DNA of 64,000 bases from Noviherbaspirillum autotrophicum (GCF_000818395.1 NZ_JWJG01000028.1:5063062-5127061), one strand, 5' to 3'; counted from the first letter of the stretch, positions 38,733 through 48,188 are shown. Numbers and translations: made by a program. The notes: a model not told the origin generated them from the letters alone.

Positions 38733-40955
38733 ATGAAGAATTCGATGGGCACAAAGCATGCGCCCCTGATGGCGGCGCTCGCCCTGTTCGGCGCGGATTG
38801 CGCACTGGCACAGCAAGCTCAGGAAGAAAGAACGCTGGACGCGGTCGTGGTCTCGGCCAGCCGCAGCCAGGCAAAAGTCGAGGAAATGCCGCTGCATTCG
38901 ACAATCGTCTCGCAGGAAGACATCAAGAAATCGCCCGCCACCACGCTCGATCAATTGCTGCGCAATGTGCCGGGCATGAACTTTACAGGCGTGCCAGCAG
39001 CCTTGTCGGATCCAACCGCACATCAAACCAAGATGCGCGGGCTGGGCAATGCCAAGGTGCTGGTATTGCTGGATGGAATACCGATCCATGACCCGTTCTA
39101 CCTCACGACCCAATGGTTCAAGGTTCCGCTATCCAATATTGAACGTGTAGAAATCATCCGTGGTGGTAACTCCAGCTTGTGGGGGAACATGGCTGTGGCT
39201 GGGGTCGTAAACATCGTCACCAAGCGGGTCAAGGACAATGCAGGCGAGGCATCGGCAAGCATCGGCACGCAGGGCACCATGAATGTCGCATTGAGCAAGA
39301 ATGTCGCGCTGTCGGATATCCTCAGTTTCAACCTTGCCGCCGACTTTTCCCACACCGACGGCTACCAGACGACACCGGGCGAATTCCTGTATCGCTTTCC
39401 GCAAAAGCAGCCGGTGACGAGCGAAAACAAGAGCTTCCGCCTCACGACCTACTTCAAGCCATCGGCCGACCTGAGCGGCTATCTGCGCCTGGGCTACCAC
39501 GTGCAGGACCAGGACATCAGCTACCAGTTCGGCAACAATTTACAAAAAAGCCCGGACCTCGCGGCCAGCTTCACCAAGACCTTCGACGATCGCGCCAGCC
39601 TGCAGGCCAATGCGTGGGCGCAGTACGTGAATTTTCAGAAATTCAACGGCAACACCTGCTATTACCAGAGCGATAAAAAAGCCTGCCTGACCAGCACCAG
39701 CGCCGGCCTGACGCCGGCGCAGGTCAACAGCAACGTGGTGCAGTTCTATACCCAGCAAGGCGACCAGGGCTACCGCGACCAGGGAAGCTCGGTCATCTAC
39801 TCGAAGAACCTGCGGGCGGCGCTCTACAGTTTCCAGGTCGGCGCGGATTACCGGCGCCTGTCGGCACAGGATACCGAATGGTTCTACAACACGCCGACCA
39901 GCCCGGCGGCACCGCAAGGGCAATCCAACAGCAGCACCCATGGCGAAGGTACGCAAACCTTCCAGGGCTTGTTCGCGCAAGCGAAGATCGCGCCGCTTGA
40001 CGCCCTCGACATCACTGTCAGCGGACGCTACGACGCCTATCGCATTGACGACCGCACCAATACCCGCACGCTCGCGTCGGGAACCACCACTGGCGGCGCG
40101 CTGCCGGCATCGACCAAGTCCGCCTTCAATCCGAGCCTTGCGGTGCGCTATGACCTGAACGACCGGATCGCGCTACGCGGCGCCACCTACAAGGCATTCC
40201 GCGCGCCGGGCTTCAACAACCTGACGCGCACCTTCGGTACCGGCAGCAATACCACGATCGCCAATCCCGACCTGGTTCCGGAAGACTTGCGCGGCTGGGA
40301 GCTGGGGAGCGATTACCGCAAGGGCGGATTTTCCGCCGGTGCGACCTATTTCCTCTACAACATCAGCAACATGATCGCGACCTATACGGCGAGTGGTGCA
40401 AGCGCGCCGCAGCAGGTGCAGACCATTTGCGGCGGGCCGACGCTGCCGAGCTGTTCCGGCTCGGCAAAGTACTACACGAACGACCAGGATGGCCAGTCGC
40501 ATGGCGTGGAGCTGGTCGCCAACTGGGACGTGCTCGACAATCTGACGCTCAACGGTTTCTACACCCGCACCGAGACTTACCTGACGCGCCGCGGCGCGGT
40601 CGTGACCGACCCTCTGGGCGTACAGCTGGCGGGCGTGCCGAAGAATGTGGCTTCATTCGGCGCCACCTGGAAGCCCAGGGAAAAGCTGCAGACGTACGCC
40701 GAATTGCGCTACATTGGTCCGATGCTGCTCGATACCACCAGCAACAATGCGACAACGCGCTTCGAGCAGGGCGGCAACACGATCGTCAATGCCAGCGCCA
40801 GCTATGCCTGGAGCAAGACCGTGGAGGTGTTTGGCAACGTGGTGAACCTGTTCGATCGCGAATATACGGAAAGCCCGTACAACGTGAGCCAGCCCTACAA
40901 CAAAATGCTTTCCATGCCGCGCGCCGTGAATGTCGGCGTGAGAATGCGTTTCTGA
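38733..40955 (+). CDS. TonB-dependent outer-membrane receptor
   Basis: A 740-residue receptor. A signal peptide ends near ADCALAQQ. The likely TonB box region is RTLDAVVVSAS. The plug domain has SQEDIKKSPATTLDQLLRNVPGMNF and VERVEIIRGGNSSLWGNMAVAGVVNIVTK (cited in part). The C-terminal barrel ends in a phenylalanine (NVGVRMRF). Start chosen at 38733 after GAAGGAACGAA. Two loops carry Cys pairs (NTCYY/KKACL; TICGG/PSCSG). Cargo is not decided by sequence; the cluster suggests copper or a metal complex. It is probably energised by a TonB system elsewhere. Confidence 0.92.
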   Translation: MKNSMGTKHAPLMAALALFGADCALAQQAQEERTLDAVVVSASRSQAKVEEMPLHSTIVSQEDIKKSPATTLDQLLRNVPGMNFTGVPAALSDPTAHQTKMRGLGNAKVLVLLDGIPIHDPFYLTTQWFKVPLSNIERVEIIRGGNSSLWGNMAVAGVVNIVTKRVKDNAGEASASIGTQGTMNVALSKNVALSDILSFNLAADFSHTDGYQTTPGEFLYRFPQKQPVTSENKSFRLTTYFKPSADLSGYLRLGYHVQDQDISYQFGNNLQKSPDLAASFTKTFDDRASLQANAWAQYVNFQKFNGNTCYYQSDKKACLTSTSAGLTPAQVNSNVVQFYTQQGDQGYRDQGSSVIYSKNLRAALYSFQVGADYRRLSAQDTEWFYNTPTSPAAPQGQSNSSTHGEGTQTFQGLFAQAKIAPLDALDITVSGRYDAYRIDDRTNTRTLASGTTTGGALPASTKSAFNPSLAVRYDLNDRIALRGATYKAFRAPGFNNLTRTFGTGSNTTIANPDLVPEDLRGWELGSDYRKGGFSAGATYFLYNISNMIATYTASGASAPQQVQTICGGPTLPSCSGSAKYYTNDQDGQSHGVELVANWDVLDNLTLNGFYTRTETYLTRRGAVVTDPLGVQLAGVPKNVASFGATWKPREKLQTYAELRYIGPMLLDTTSNNATTRFEQGGNTIVNASASYAWSKTVEVFGNVVNLFDREYTESPYNVSQPYNKMLSMPRAVNVGVRMRF

Positions 40956-40960
40956 CTGCC

Positions 40961-42181
40961 ATGAATACTCTACATCGCATCTTTTCGTCCGGGTTGCTTG
41001 CGCTTTCCGTCGTTGCCTTCGGCGCCGCGGCGCAGGACCCGCATGCGCAGCACAAGGGCATGAAATCCGCGCGAGTCGAACTGGGTACCTCGGCCGCTGT
41101 CGACAGCCAGGGCCGGCTGTGGGTCGCGACGGTCGAACCCGGCGCAGAGCGCGCAGCAGGCAGCTATGTCGTGCTGCAAATGTCGTCCGACATGGGCAAG
41201 ACGTGGTCGCCCGCAGTGCGCGCGCAGCAGGCTCCCGAGCCGATCGAGGCTGCCGGCGAGAGCCGGCCCAAACTCGCGTTCGGCCTCCGGGACGAGATCT
41301 ATCTCGCGTACACCAAACCGCTGTCCAAGCCCTATACCGGGGAAATCCGCTTTATCCGCTCCATCGACGGCGGCCAGACATTTGCGGCGCCGATGACCGT
41401 GCACGCCAATCGCGACCTGATCACGCATCGTTTCGAGTCGATGATCGTCGACAGGACAGGTCGCATCTATATCGCATGGATCGACAAGCGCGACAGCACG
41501 GCAGCCAAGGCGCGCAACGAGAAGTACGCCGGCGCGGCAGTCTATTACGCGGTTTCCGACGATGGCGGCGCCAGCTTCCGGGGCGATTACAAACTTGCCG
41601 ACCACAGCTGCGAATGCTGCCGCATCGCGCTGGCGCTGAATGCGCAGGGCAGGCCCGTGACGATGTGGCGCCATGTGTTCGAGCCGAATGTGCGCGACCA
41701 CGCGCTGGCTGAATTGCGTTCCGACGGCAAGCCGGCGACGACAAGCCGCGTCACCTTCGACGACTGGCAAGTCGATGTCTGCCCCCATCACGGGCCGGGC
41801 CTGGCCTTCGGCCCGGACGGTACGCGGCATCAGGTGTGGTTCGACGTGAAGGATAACGAAGGCGGCTTGTTCTACGCCGCGAGCGACGCGGCCGGCGTCA
41901 TCGGCAAGCCGGTGCGGCTGGGGGCGGCGCAGGCGGAGCATGCCGATGTCGCCGCGCAGGGGAAAAACGTCGTGCTGGCGTGGAAGCAGTTCGACGGCAA
42001 GGAAACGGCCGTCCTGTCGCGGGTGTCCCTCGATGCCGGGCACAGCTGGCAGGAACGGGAGCTGGCCCGCACCAGCGGTGCATCGGACGAGCCGCGGCTA
42101 GTGAATACGCCGGACGGCATTGTGCTGGTATGGCGCACGCGCAATGAAGGCATGCGCGCAGTGCCGGCGGACAGGAGATGA
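40961..42181 (+). CDS. Secreted sialidase-fold (Asp-box) beta-propeller with Cys/His metal-ligand motifs
   Basis: A 406-residue exported protein (signal peptide to about AAAQDPHAQ). Four Asp-box motifs, SSDMGKTW, SIDGGQTF, SDDGGASF and SLDAGHSW, lie at about residues 75, 134, 199 and 356, so the fold is a sialidase-like six-bladed propeller. Two conserved-looking clusters stand out: H215, C217, C219 and C220 in HSCECCRI, and C274, H276, H277 in VCPHHGPG. These are more like a metal site than a sialidase active site. It is 5 bp after the TonB receptor and overlaps the redoxin gene by ATGA. I infer a periplasmic metal-handling partner. Confidence 0.85.
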   Translation: MNTLHRIFSSGLLALSVVAFGAAAQDPHAQHKGMKSARVELGTSAAVDSQGRLWVATVEPGAERAAGSYVVLQMSSDMGKTWSPAVRAQQAPEPIEAAGESRPKLAFGLRDEIYLAYTKPLSKPYTGEIRFIRSIDGGQTFAAPMTVHANRDLITHRFESMIVDRTGRIYIAWIDKRDSTAAKARNEKYAGAAVYYAVSDDGGASFRGDYKLADHSCECCRIALALNAQGRPVTMWRHVFEPNVRDHALAELRSDGKPATTSRVTFDDWQVDVCPHHGPGLAFGPDGTRHQVWFDVKDNEGGLFYAASDAAGVIGKPVRLGAAQAEHADVAAQGKNVVLAWKQFDGKETAVLSRVSLDAGHSWQERELARTSGASDEPRLVNTPDGIVLVWRTRNEGMRAVPADRR

Positions 42182-42183
42182 AT

Positions 42184-42666
42184 ATGTTGCGAAAACTGAT
42201 AGGCGCGGCGATCTGCGCGGCAGCGCTGGTTGCGCCGGCCAGCCACGCGGCGCCGGCGATCCAGCCTTTCGAGCCGGACGGCATGGCGCGTATCGTCGCC
42301 AGCCAGAAAGGGCAGCCGTTCGTGCTCGTGGTCTGGTCGCTCGATTGCGAGTATTGCCAGGCCAGCCTGAAGACGCTCGCGCAGGAAAAGCGCAAGCGCA
42401 AGAACCTGCACGTGGTGACCTTGTCGACCGATGCGCTCGACGACGAACAAGCGGTCGCGTTAATGAATGCTCGGCTGGCATCGCTCGCGATGGCCGGCAA
42501 TGCTTGGGCATTCGGCGAAGCGCCGCCGGAGCAGCTGCGTTATGCGATCGACAGCAAATGGCACGGCGAGAAGCCGCGCAGCTATTGGTTCAATGCGAAA
42601 GGCGAGAGCACAGCGTATTCCGGAGTCATCACGCCGCAAGTGATTGCGAAGTTCATGCCGAATTAG
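42184..42666 (+). CDS. Periplasmic thioredoxin-fold protein (TlpA/redoxin-like)
   Basis: A 160-residue exported protein. The signal peptide (LIGAAICAAALVAPASHAA) precedes a thioredoxin fold with the active site WSLDCEYCQ (Cys55, Cys58). AGGAG lies 6 bases before ATG 42184, so this start is preferred to the overlapping ATG at 42178. Redoxins of this kind reduce disulphides or deliver copper in the periplasm. Being the last gene of the DUF2946-receptor-propeller cluster, it may keep the CxCC ligands of the propeller reduced. That is inference. Confidence 0.87.
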   Translation: MLRKLIGAAICAAALVAPASHAAPAIQPFEPDGMARIVASQKGQPFVLVVWSLDCEYCQASLKTLAQEKRKRKNLHVVTLSTDALDDEQAVALMNARLASLAMAGNAWAFGEAPPEQLRYAIDSKWHGEKPRSYWFNAKGESTAYSGVITPQVIAKFMPN

Positions 42667-42683
42667 CCGAGACGCGGAAAAGA

Positions 42684-42717
42684 AAACGCCCCGGGCCGTC
42701 AGCGGCGCGGGGCGTTT
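42684..42717. terminator. Terminator hairpin after the metal-handling cluster
   Basis: AAACGCCCCG (42684-42693) pairs with CGGGGCGTTT (42708-42717) around a 14-nt loop. It lies between convergent genes. The T tract on either strand is short (TTT plus), so it may serve both directions moderately. Confidence 0.7.
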
Positions 42718-42738
42718 CGGCGGAAAAGCGCGCCGATA

Positions 42739-43818
42739 TCAGTCGAACACCGGCGTTTCCACGCCGAGGATCTTGTGCAGCTTGGGTGAGGTCGTGGTGT
42801 ACTGCATGTGGATCTTCTTTTCCGGGAAGATGTAGGGAGCGGCACCGAATGCCGCCAGCGCAGCTTCGTGGAAGCCCGACAGGATCAGTTTCTTCTTGCC
42901 CGGATAAGTGTTGATGTCGCCGACGGCAAAAATGCCCGGCACGTTGGTTTCAAACTTCTCGGTATCGACCTTCAGCTGCCTGCGCTCGATTTCCAGGCCC
43001 CAGTCGGCGATTGGGCCAAGCTTGGGCGACAGGCCGAAGAACACCAGTAGATAATCGAGCGGCAGGCGGCGCGTGACGCCATCGGCGCCGGTGACCTTAA
43101 TCTCGGTCATTACATCGCCGTTCGCTTCGAATCCGGTGACTTGGCCGACCAGGAGTTGCATCTCGAAGTTTTCGCACAATTCCTTCATCTTCGCGACAGA
43201 TGCCGGCGCGGCGCGGAATTCCTCGCGCCGGTGCAGCAGCACCACCGATTCCGCCTTGCCGGCAAAGTGCAGCACCCAGTCCAGCGCGGAGTCGCCGCCG
43301 CCGCAGATCACCAGGTTCTTGCCTTCGAATTTGGAGGGATCCTTGACGCGGTAAAACACCTGCTTGCCTTCATAGGCTTCGATGCCGTCGACCTTGAGCG
43401 TGCGCGGCTGGAACGAGCCGACGCCGGCGGCGATGAAAATGGTCTTGGTGATGAAGCGGGTGCCCACGGACGTTTCCAGATCGAAGCGGCCGTCTTCGCG
43501 CTTCTGCACCACGGTCACTTCCTGTCCAAGGTGGAAGGTCGGGCCGAACGGTTCGATCTGCTTGAGCAGGTTGTCGGTCAGTTCCTGGCCAGTACACATC
43601 GGAACGGCGGGGATGTCGTAGATCGGCTTGTCCGGATACAGTTCGACGCACTGGCCACCGACACTGGGCAATGAATCAATGACGTGCGCCTTGATTTCCA
43701 GTAGGCCCAGTTCGAAGACCTGAAAGAGGCCGACCGGGCCGGCACCGACGATCACTGCATCGGTTTCGATAGGAGTTTTGCCTTGGGCGGGGGCGGTTGT
43801 GCCGTTGCTGGTATCCAT
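42739..43818 (-). CDS. Ferredoxin--NADP+ reductase (thioredoxin-reductase-like type)
   Basis: A 359-residue flavoprotein of the YumC/TrxR-like ferredoxin-NADP reductase family. The FAD site is [17 protein letters not shown] and the NADPH site is [17 protein letters not shown]. The C-terminal FAD contact is [25 protein letters not shown], cited in part. The CxxC redox motif of thioredoxin reductases is absent, as expected for this family. Its likely electron partner FdxA is encoded 162 bp upstream on the same strand. Confidence 0.94.
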   Translation of the reverse strand: MDTSNGTTAPAQGKTPIETDAVIVGAGPVGLFQVFELGLLEIKAHVIDSLPSVGGQCVELYPDKPIYDIPAVPMCTGQELTDNLLKQIEPFGPTFHLGQEVTVVQKREDGRFDLETSVGTRFITKTIFIAAGVGSFQPRTLKVDGIEAYEGKQVFYRVKDPSKFEGKNLVICGGGDSALDWVLHFAGKAESVVLLHRREEFRAAPASVAKMKELCENFEMQLLVGQVTGFEANGDVMTEIKVTGADGVTRRLPLDYLLVFFGLSPKLGPIADWGLEIERRQLKVDTEKFETNVPGIFAVGDINTYPGKKKLILSGFHEAALAAFGAAPYIFPEKKIHMQYTTTSPKLHKILGVETPVFD

Positions 43819-43980
43819 TTATCACGTTCCTTGCGATTCTAGATGCCACAAAGCGCCGCCGCTCCTCCCATTCGACGAGCGGCCTTTAATGGCCGGAAGT
43901 TTTTTTCTCGTTCTTGTTATTGTTGTGGCGGCTTGCAGTGCTGCGCAACGGCTGCTGCGCAGCGGGTACGGCTCAAGACC

Positions 43981-44304
43981 TTACTTGATCAGGAACTGCA
44001 GCTTGTCCTTGGCGTCTTTCCATTCGTCGGCTTCCGGCAGCGGATCCTTGGTCTTGGTGATCGACGGCCAGTTGCGCGCCAGTTCGACATTCAGCTTGAT
44101 GAACTTCTGCTGATCGGCCGGCACATCTTCTTCGGCGTAAATGGCGTTCACCGGGCATTCGGCGACACACACAGCGCAATCGATGCACTCGTCAGGATCG
44201 ATCGAGAGAAAATTCGGGCCTTCCCGAAAGCAGTCTACCGGGCATACATCCACGCAATCGGTATATTTGCAGCGGATGCAGGATTCGGTCACAACGTGGG
44301 TCAT
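43981..44304 (-). CDS. fdxA: Ferredoxin FdxA (7Fe-8S type)
   Basis: A 107-residue bacterial ferredoxin. The first cluster motif is [17 protein letters not shown] and the second is [12 protein letters not shown]. The arrangement fits one 3Fe-4S and one 4Fe-4S cluster. It is a cytoplasmic low-potential electron carrier and very likely the partner of the ferredoxin-NADP reductase just downstream. Confidence 0.96.
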   Translation of the reverse strand: MTHVVTESCIRCKYTDCVDVCPVDCFREGPNFLSIDPDECIDCAVCVAECPVNAIYAEEDVPADQQKFIKLNVELARNWPSITKTKDPLPEADEWKDAKDKLQFLIK

Positions 44305-44674
44305 AACAGTCTTTCTGTAAATTTTTCGACACTGAGCGGATTTGAAGCAGGACTGGCTTCGCGGCGATCAAAAAACAGCCTGAACTACAACCTGCTGCAA
44401 AGCCTTGTATTTTAAGGCAATTGGTTCTTTCTAACAAACCAGAATTAGACAAAATACGAATAAGCAAATGCGGCGTTTTCCGTCGGACGCAACAGCAAAG
44501 CACGTTATGACGACGCGATGTTGAGGGTGTATTGCATTAGAGTTAATTTATTTTGCTGCCGCGCGCAGTCGATAAATAATTTGTTCGCTGCGTTTGAAAT
44601 CTAGTCAGGTTGAAGGTCTGCGTGACGTGCTGGCGCTTCGGGTAGACTCTAATCCGGCTCACCAAGAGGACATC
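44305..44674. other. Intergenic region between fdxA and lutC-like gene
   Basis: About 370 bp, divergent. It is A/T-rich in the centre (around 44440-44590) and should hold promoters for both flanking genes. I see no clear operator, riboswitch fold or small gene. Confidence 0.4.
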
Positions 44675-45337
44675 ATGGATACATCCGCCGCTCGTCAAGC
44701 TATTCTCGGCCGCATCCGCAAGGCGCAAGGCCGTCCCGGGGAATCGACGCCGGCAGAGCGCGAGGCCGCCGAGGCTTACATGGCCCAGCATTCCTGCGGG
44801 CCGCGCCCCGATATCGGTCCCGACCTGGTGCTACGCTTCATGGAGCAGGCCATACGCATGTCGGACACGGTCGACGAGGTGGCATCGCTGGCCGATGTGC
44901 CGGCGGCGGTTGCGCGCTATCTGGACAGCATTGGTGTCGCCAGTAAGGCAATCGCCTGGAAAACGCTGGAAGGCATGGCATGGCGGGATGCCGGCGTGGA
45001 TGTCGAGTTCCGCCCCCCGCGCAACGAGGACCTGGTGGGTATCACCGGCACGTTTTGCGCCATTGCCGAAACCGGCACGCTGATGCTGCTGTCCGGAGTG
45101 GATACCTACTCCTCGGCCAGCTTGCTGCCGGAAACCCATATCGCCGTCGTGTCCGCTTCGCGCATCGTCGCTTCCATGGAAGAGGCGTTTGCCTTGGCGC
45201 GCGCCGAGCATGGTGCATTGCCGCGCGCAGTGAATTTTATTTCCGGCCCGTCGCGTACCGGCGATATCGAACAGACCATCGTGCTGGGCGCGCACGGCCC
45301 TTACCGCGTGCATGTGGTCCTGGTCCGCGGCAAGTAG
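44675..45337 (+). CDS. lutC: LUD-domain protein, LutC/YkgG-like
   Basis: A 220-residue LutC-like protein. The LUD features are ITGTFCAIAETGTLMLLSG, LPETHIAVVSASRIV and ISGPSRTGDIEQTIVLGAHGP. In many bacteria LutC works with LutA and LutB in L-lactate oxidation. Those partners are not in this window, so it is an orphan here and its role is uncertain. Start chosen at 44675 (MDTSAARQAILGRIR) after AAGAGG. The next gene, an antiporter, lies 116 bp downstream. Confidence 0.87.
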   Translation: MDTSAARQAILGRIRKAQGRPGESTPAEREAAEAYMAQHSCGPRPDIGPDLVLRFMEQAIRMSDTVDEVASLADVPAAVARYLDSIGVASKAIAWKTLEGMAWRDAGVDVEFRPPRNEDLVGITGTFCAIAETGTLMLLSGVDTYSSASLLPETHIAVVSASRIVASMEEAFALARAEHGALPRAVNFISGPSRTGDIEQTIVLGAHGPYRVHVVLVRGK

Positions 45338-45453
45338 GATGTACGAATAGGACTTACCGATGTTGCCGTTCGATAAGTATCATTACTTACAGAATTGGAA
45401 GGCTGCCCGCGCTAAAATGCCTGAAAGTCTTATAACTACGGCGGAGACGGCAA

Positions 45454-46860
45454 TTGCGAGCGAGACTACTGATCGGGCTATCGGGCCTGCTTCCGGCATT
45501 GGCCCATGCGTCGGAGCTTGACGGCGCTGTACTGTCGGCGTGGTGGGGCGTGCCGTTCGCCGGGTTGCTGCTGTCGATTGCGCTCTGCCCGCTGCTGACC
45601 CCCATCATCTGGCACCGGCATTTCGGCAAAATTGCGCTTGCCTGGGCGCTGGCCTTCCTGCTGCCTTGCGCTGCATTGTTTGGTACCGCAATGGCGGCCG
45701 GCGGCGCGCTGCATGCATTTGTCGCCGAGTACATTCCCTTCATTATCCTGGTCACGTCATTGTTCGTGGTGGCCGGCGGTATTTGCGTGCGTGGCAACCT
45801 GCACGGCACCCCGGCATTGAACACCGGCTTGCTCGCCATCGGCGCGCTGCTGGCCAGCGTGATGGGAACTACCGGCGCGTCGATGCTGATGATCCGCCCG
45901 CTGATCCGCGCCAACGACAATCGCAAGCAGGCAGTGCACATCGTCGTGTTCTTCATTTTCATCGTGTCCAACGCCGGCGGATCGCTGACGCCGCTGGGCG
46001 ACCCGCCGCTCTTTCTCGGCTTTCTCAAAGGCGTCGATTTCTTCTGGACCGTGAAGAATATCTTTTTCGAGACGCTGTTCCTGTGTGTCTCCCTTTTGGC
46101 TATTTTCTACCTGCTTGACCGGCACTACTATTACAACCGGGAAGATCAGCGGCCGGTCCAGCAGGATCCGACTCCGGATTCCCCGATCCGCTTCGAGGGC
46201 AAGGCCAACTTTGCTTTGCTGGCCACAATCGTGGGCGCGGTTCTGATGAGCGGCTTGTGGAAGCCCGGCGTGAGCTGGTCATTGTTCGGGGTCCACATCG
46301 AGTTGCAGAACGTGCTGCGCGACCTGGTCCTGATCGGCGCGATTTTCGTCTCGCTGGCGATCACGCCGGAAGAGGCGCGCAAGGGGAATGACTTTTCGTG
46401 GGGACCGATTCAGGAAGTGGCGAAGCTGTTCGCCGGCATCTTTATCACGATTATCCCCGTCATCGCCATGTTGCGCGCAGGAGAAGCAGGCGCCTTTGCC
46501 ACCGTAGTTCGCGCCGTCACCGACGACCAAGGCCAGCCGATCAACGCCATGTACTTCTGGGCTTCGGGCCTGTTGTCCTCCTTCCTGGACAATGCCCCGA
46601 CCTACCTGGTGTTCTTTAATACGGCCGGCGGTGACGCAGCACGCCTGATGACGCAGATGGCTGCGACGCTGGCTGCCATCTCCTGCGGTTCCGTCTTCAT
46701 GGGCGCCAACAGCTATATCGGCAATGCGCCAAACATGATGGTCAAGGCGATCGCGGAAGAGCGGGGCATCAAGATGCCCTCGTTTTTCGGCTACATGGCC
46801 TGGTCATGCGCGGTGCTGGTTCCGCTGTTTATATTGATGACTTTCATCTTCTTTCGTTGA
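45454..46860 (+). CDS. Sodium:proton antiporter-type membrane transporter (NhaD/CitMHS superfamily)
   Basis: A 468-residue polytopic protein of the ion transporter superfamily. An initial hydrophobic segment, possibly a signal or first helix (LLIGLSGLLPALAHA), precedes many membrane helices. MGTTGASMLMIRPLIRAN and SNAGGSLTPLGDPPLFLGF are typical of NhaD-like sodium/proton antiporters. It starts with TTG, with GGAGA seven bases upstream. It is 6 bp upstream of a 2-hydroxyacid dehydrogenase gene, so they are probably co-transcribed. The transported ion or acid is not certain. Confidence 0.88.
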   Translation: MRARLLIGLSGLLPALAHASELDGAVLSAWWGVPFAGLLLSIALCPLLTPIIWHRHFGKIALAWALAFLLPCAALFGTAMAAGGALHAFVAEYIPFIILVTSLFVVAGGICVRGNLHGTPALNTGLLAIGALLASVMGTTGASMLMIRPLIRANDNRKQAVHIVVFFIFIVSNAGGSLTPLGDPPLFLGFLKGVDFFWTVKNIFFETLFLCVSLLAIFYLLDRHYYYNREDQRPVQQDPTPDSPIRFEGKANFALLATIVGAVLMSGLWKPGVSWSLFGVHIELQNVLRDLVLIGAIFVSLAITPEEARKGNDFSWGPIQEVAKLFAGIFITIIPVIAMLRAGEAGAFATVVRAVTDDQGQPINAMYFWASGLLSSFLDNAPTYLVFFNTAGGDAARLMTQMAATLAAISCGSVFMGANSYIGNAPNMMVKAIAEERGIKMPSFFGYMAWSCAVLVPLFILMTFIFFR

Positions 46861-46866
46861 CCTGCA

Positions 46867-47841
46867 ATGAACAAGCCCGAAATCCTGGTGACCCGCGCCG
46901 TATTCCCCGATGTACTGGAACGCCTTGCGCGCCATTTCGAGGTCGAGGCGAACCAGAGTGACCGCATCTTCACCGAAGAGGAACTGGCGCAACGACTGCA
47001 TGGCAAGGCAGGCGTATTCACTACGCCCACAGAACGGGTCACCGCTCATGTCATCGCCGCCAATCCGCGGCTCAAGGCCATCTGCAACATGGCGGTCGGC
47101 TATAACAACATCGACATCGACGCCGCCGCCCGCGCCGGCGTTATCGTCACAAACACGCCCGATGTGCTGAACGAAACCACTGCCGACTTTGCGTGGGCGC
47201 TGCTGCTGGCGACCGCACGCCGCGTGACCGAGGCCGAGCATTGGCTGCGCGCGGGCAAGTGGGATCGGTGGCGCTTCGATACCTTGCTCGGTGCCGACGT
47301 GCATGGAAGCACACTCGGCATTATCGGCATGGGCCGTATCGGACAAGCCATCGCGCGCCGCTCGACCGGATTCAATATGCGGGTGATTTACCACAACCGC
47401 TCACGCCTTGCGCCGGACCTGGAAGCGCACGCCAACCATGCGCAGTACGTGAGCAAGGAAGAGGTGCTGCGCAGCGCCGACCATATCGTGCTGACCTTGC
47501 CGTATTCGCCGCAGTCGCACCATGCCATCGGTGCTGCCGAACTGGCGTTGATGAAGCGTACGGCGACGCTGGTCAATATCGCGCGTGGCGGCATTGTCGA
47601 TGACGCCGCCTTGATCGCCGCGTTGCGGGCCGGCCGGATTGCCGCCGCCGGGCTGGATGTGTTCGAGAATGAACCGGCTTTCGATCCGGGCTTTCTGAGC
47701 CTGTCGAATGTGGTACTGACGCCGCATATCGGCAGCGCCAGCGAACCGACCCGGCGTGCCATGGCGAACTGCGCCGCCGATAACTTGATCGCCGCGTTGA
47801 CTGGCGGAAATCCTCTGAATATCCTTACGCCTCGAATTTAA
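46867..47841 (+). CDS. 2-hydroxyacid dehydrogenase (glyoxylate/hydroxypyruvate reductase-like)
   Basis: A 324-residue D-2-hydroxyacid dehydrogenase. The NAD(P) site is STLGIIGMGRIGQAIARRS. The catalytic Arg is in NIARGGIVDDAALIAAL, the Glu in FENEP, and the His in TPHIGSAS. It probably reduces glyoxylate or hydroxypyruvate (GhrB/GyaR-like). It lies 6 bp after the antiporter gene and 15 bp before a PHA granule protein gene, suggesting one transcript. Confidence 0.93.
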   Translation: MNKPEILVTRAVFPDVLERLARHFEVEANQSDRIFTEEELAQRLHGKAGVFTTPTERVTAHVIAANPRLKAICNMAVGYNNIDIDAAARAGVIVTNTPDVLNETTADFAWALLLATARRVTEAEHWLRAGKWDRWRFDTLLGADVHGSTLGIIGMGRIGQAIARRSTGFNMRVIYHNRSRLAPDLEAHANHAQYVSKEEVLRSADHIVLTLPYSPQSHHAIGAAELALMKRTATLVNIARGGIVDDAALIAALRAGRIAAAGLDVFENEPAFDPGFLSLSNVVLTPHIGSASEPTRRAMANCAADNLIAALTGGNPLNILTPRI

Positions 47842-47856
47842 TCCCGGGAATAGGAC

Positions 47857-48141
47857 ATGGCCGACATCAGGATCACTCAGGCACATAAGTTACCGCACAA
47901 GAAAGCAAAGGCCGCCGCACAGAAAGTGGCGGATCAGATGGCCAATGAATACGAAATGGCTTCGGAGTGGGACGGCGATGTGCTGCACTTCAAGCGCAGC
48001 GGTGTGTCCGGACGGCTGACCGTCGGCGAACAGGAGGCGCATCTGGAAATCAGCCTGGGATTCCTGCTGAAGGCTTTTGCCTCGACCATCGAAGAGAAGG
48101 TGAGTGCGAAGATGAAGAAGGTGTTTGGCGCCAAGGCTTGA
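47857..48141 (+). CDS. Polyhydroxyalkanoic acid system family protein (PHA granule-region protein)
   Basis: A 94-residue protein matching the PHA_gran_rgn family. ADIRITQAHKLPHKKAKAAAQKVAD at the start and LLKAFASTIEEKVSAKMKKVFG at the end are characteristic; only parts are quoted here. The family is encoded near PHA synthesis genes in many bacteria but has no firm function. Here it follows a hydroxyacid dehydrogenase by 15 bp. The phasin gene is 7.5 kb downstream and phaZ is 10 kb upstream. Confidence 0.88.
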   Translation: MADIRITQAHKLPHKKAKAAAQKVADQMANEYEMASEWDGDVLHFKRSGVSGRLTVGEQEAHLEISLGFLLKAFASTIEEKVSAKMKKVFGAKA

Positions 48142-48147
48142 ACTTTG

Positions 48148-48188
48148 CGCCAATCATGTTGCCCGTGCCTGGCGCGTCATGATTGGCG
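48148..48188. terminator. Hairpin between convergent PHA-granule and ACBP genes
   Basis: CGCCAATCATG (48148-48158) pairs with CATGATTGGCG (48178-48188) around a 19-nt loop. It sits in the 64-bp convergent intergenic region. There is no clear T tract, so terminator status is inferred from position. Confidence 0.5.
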
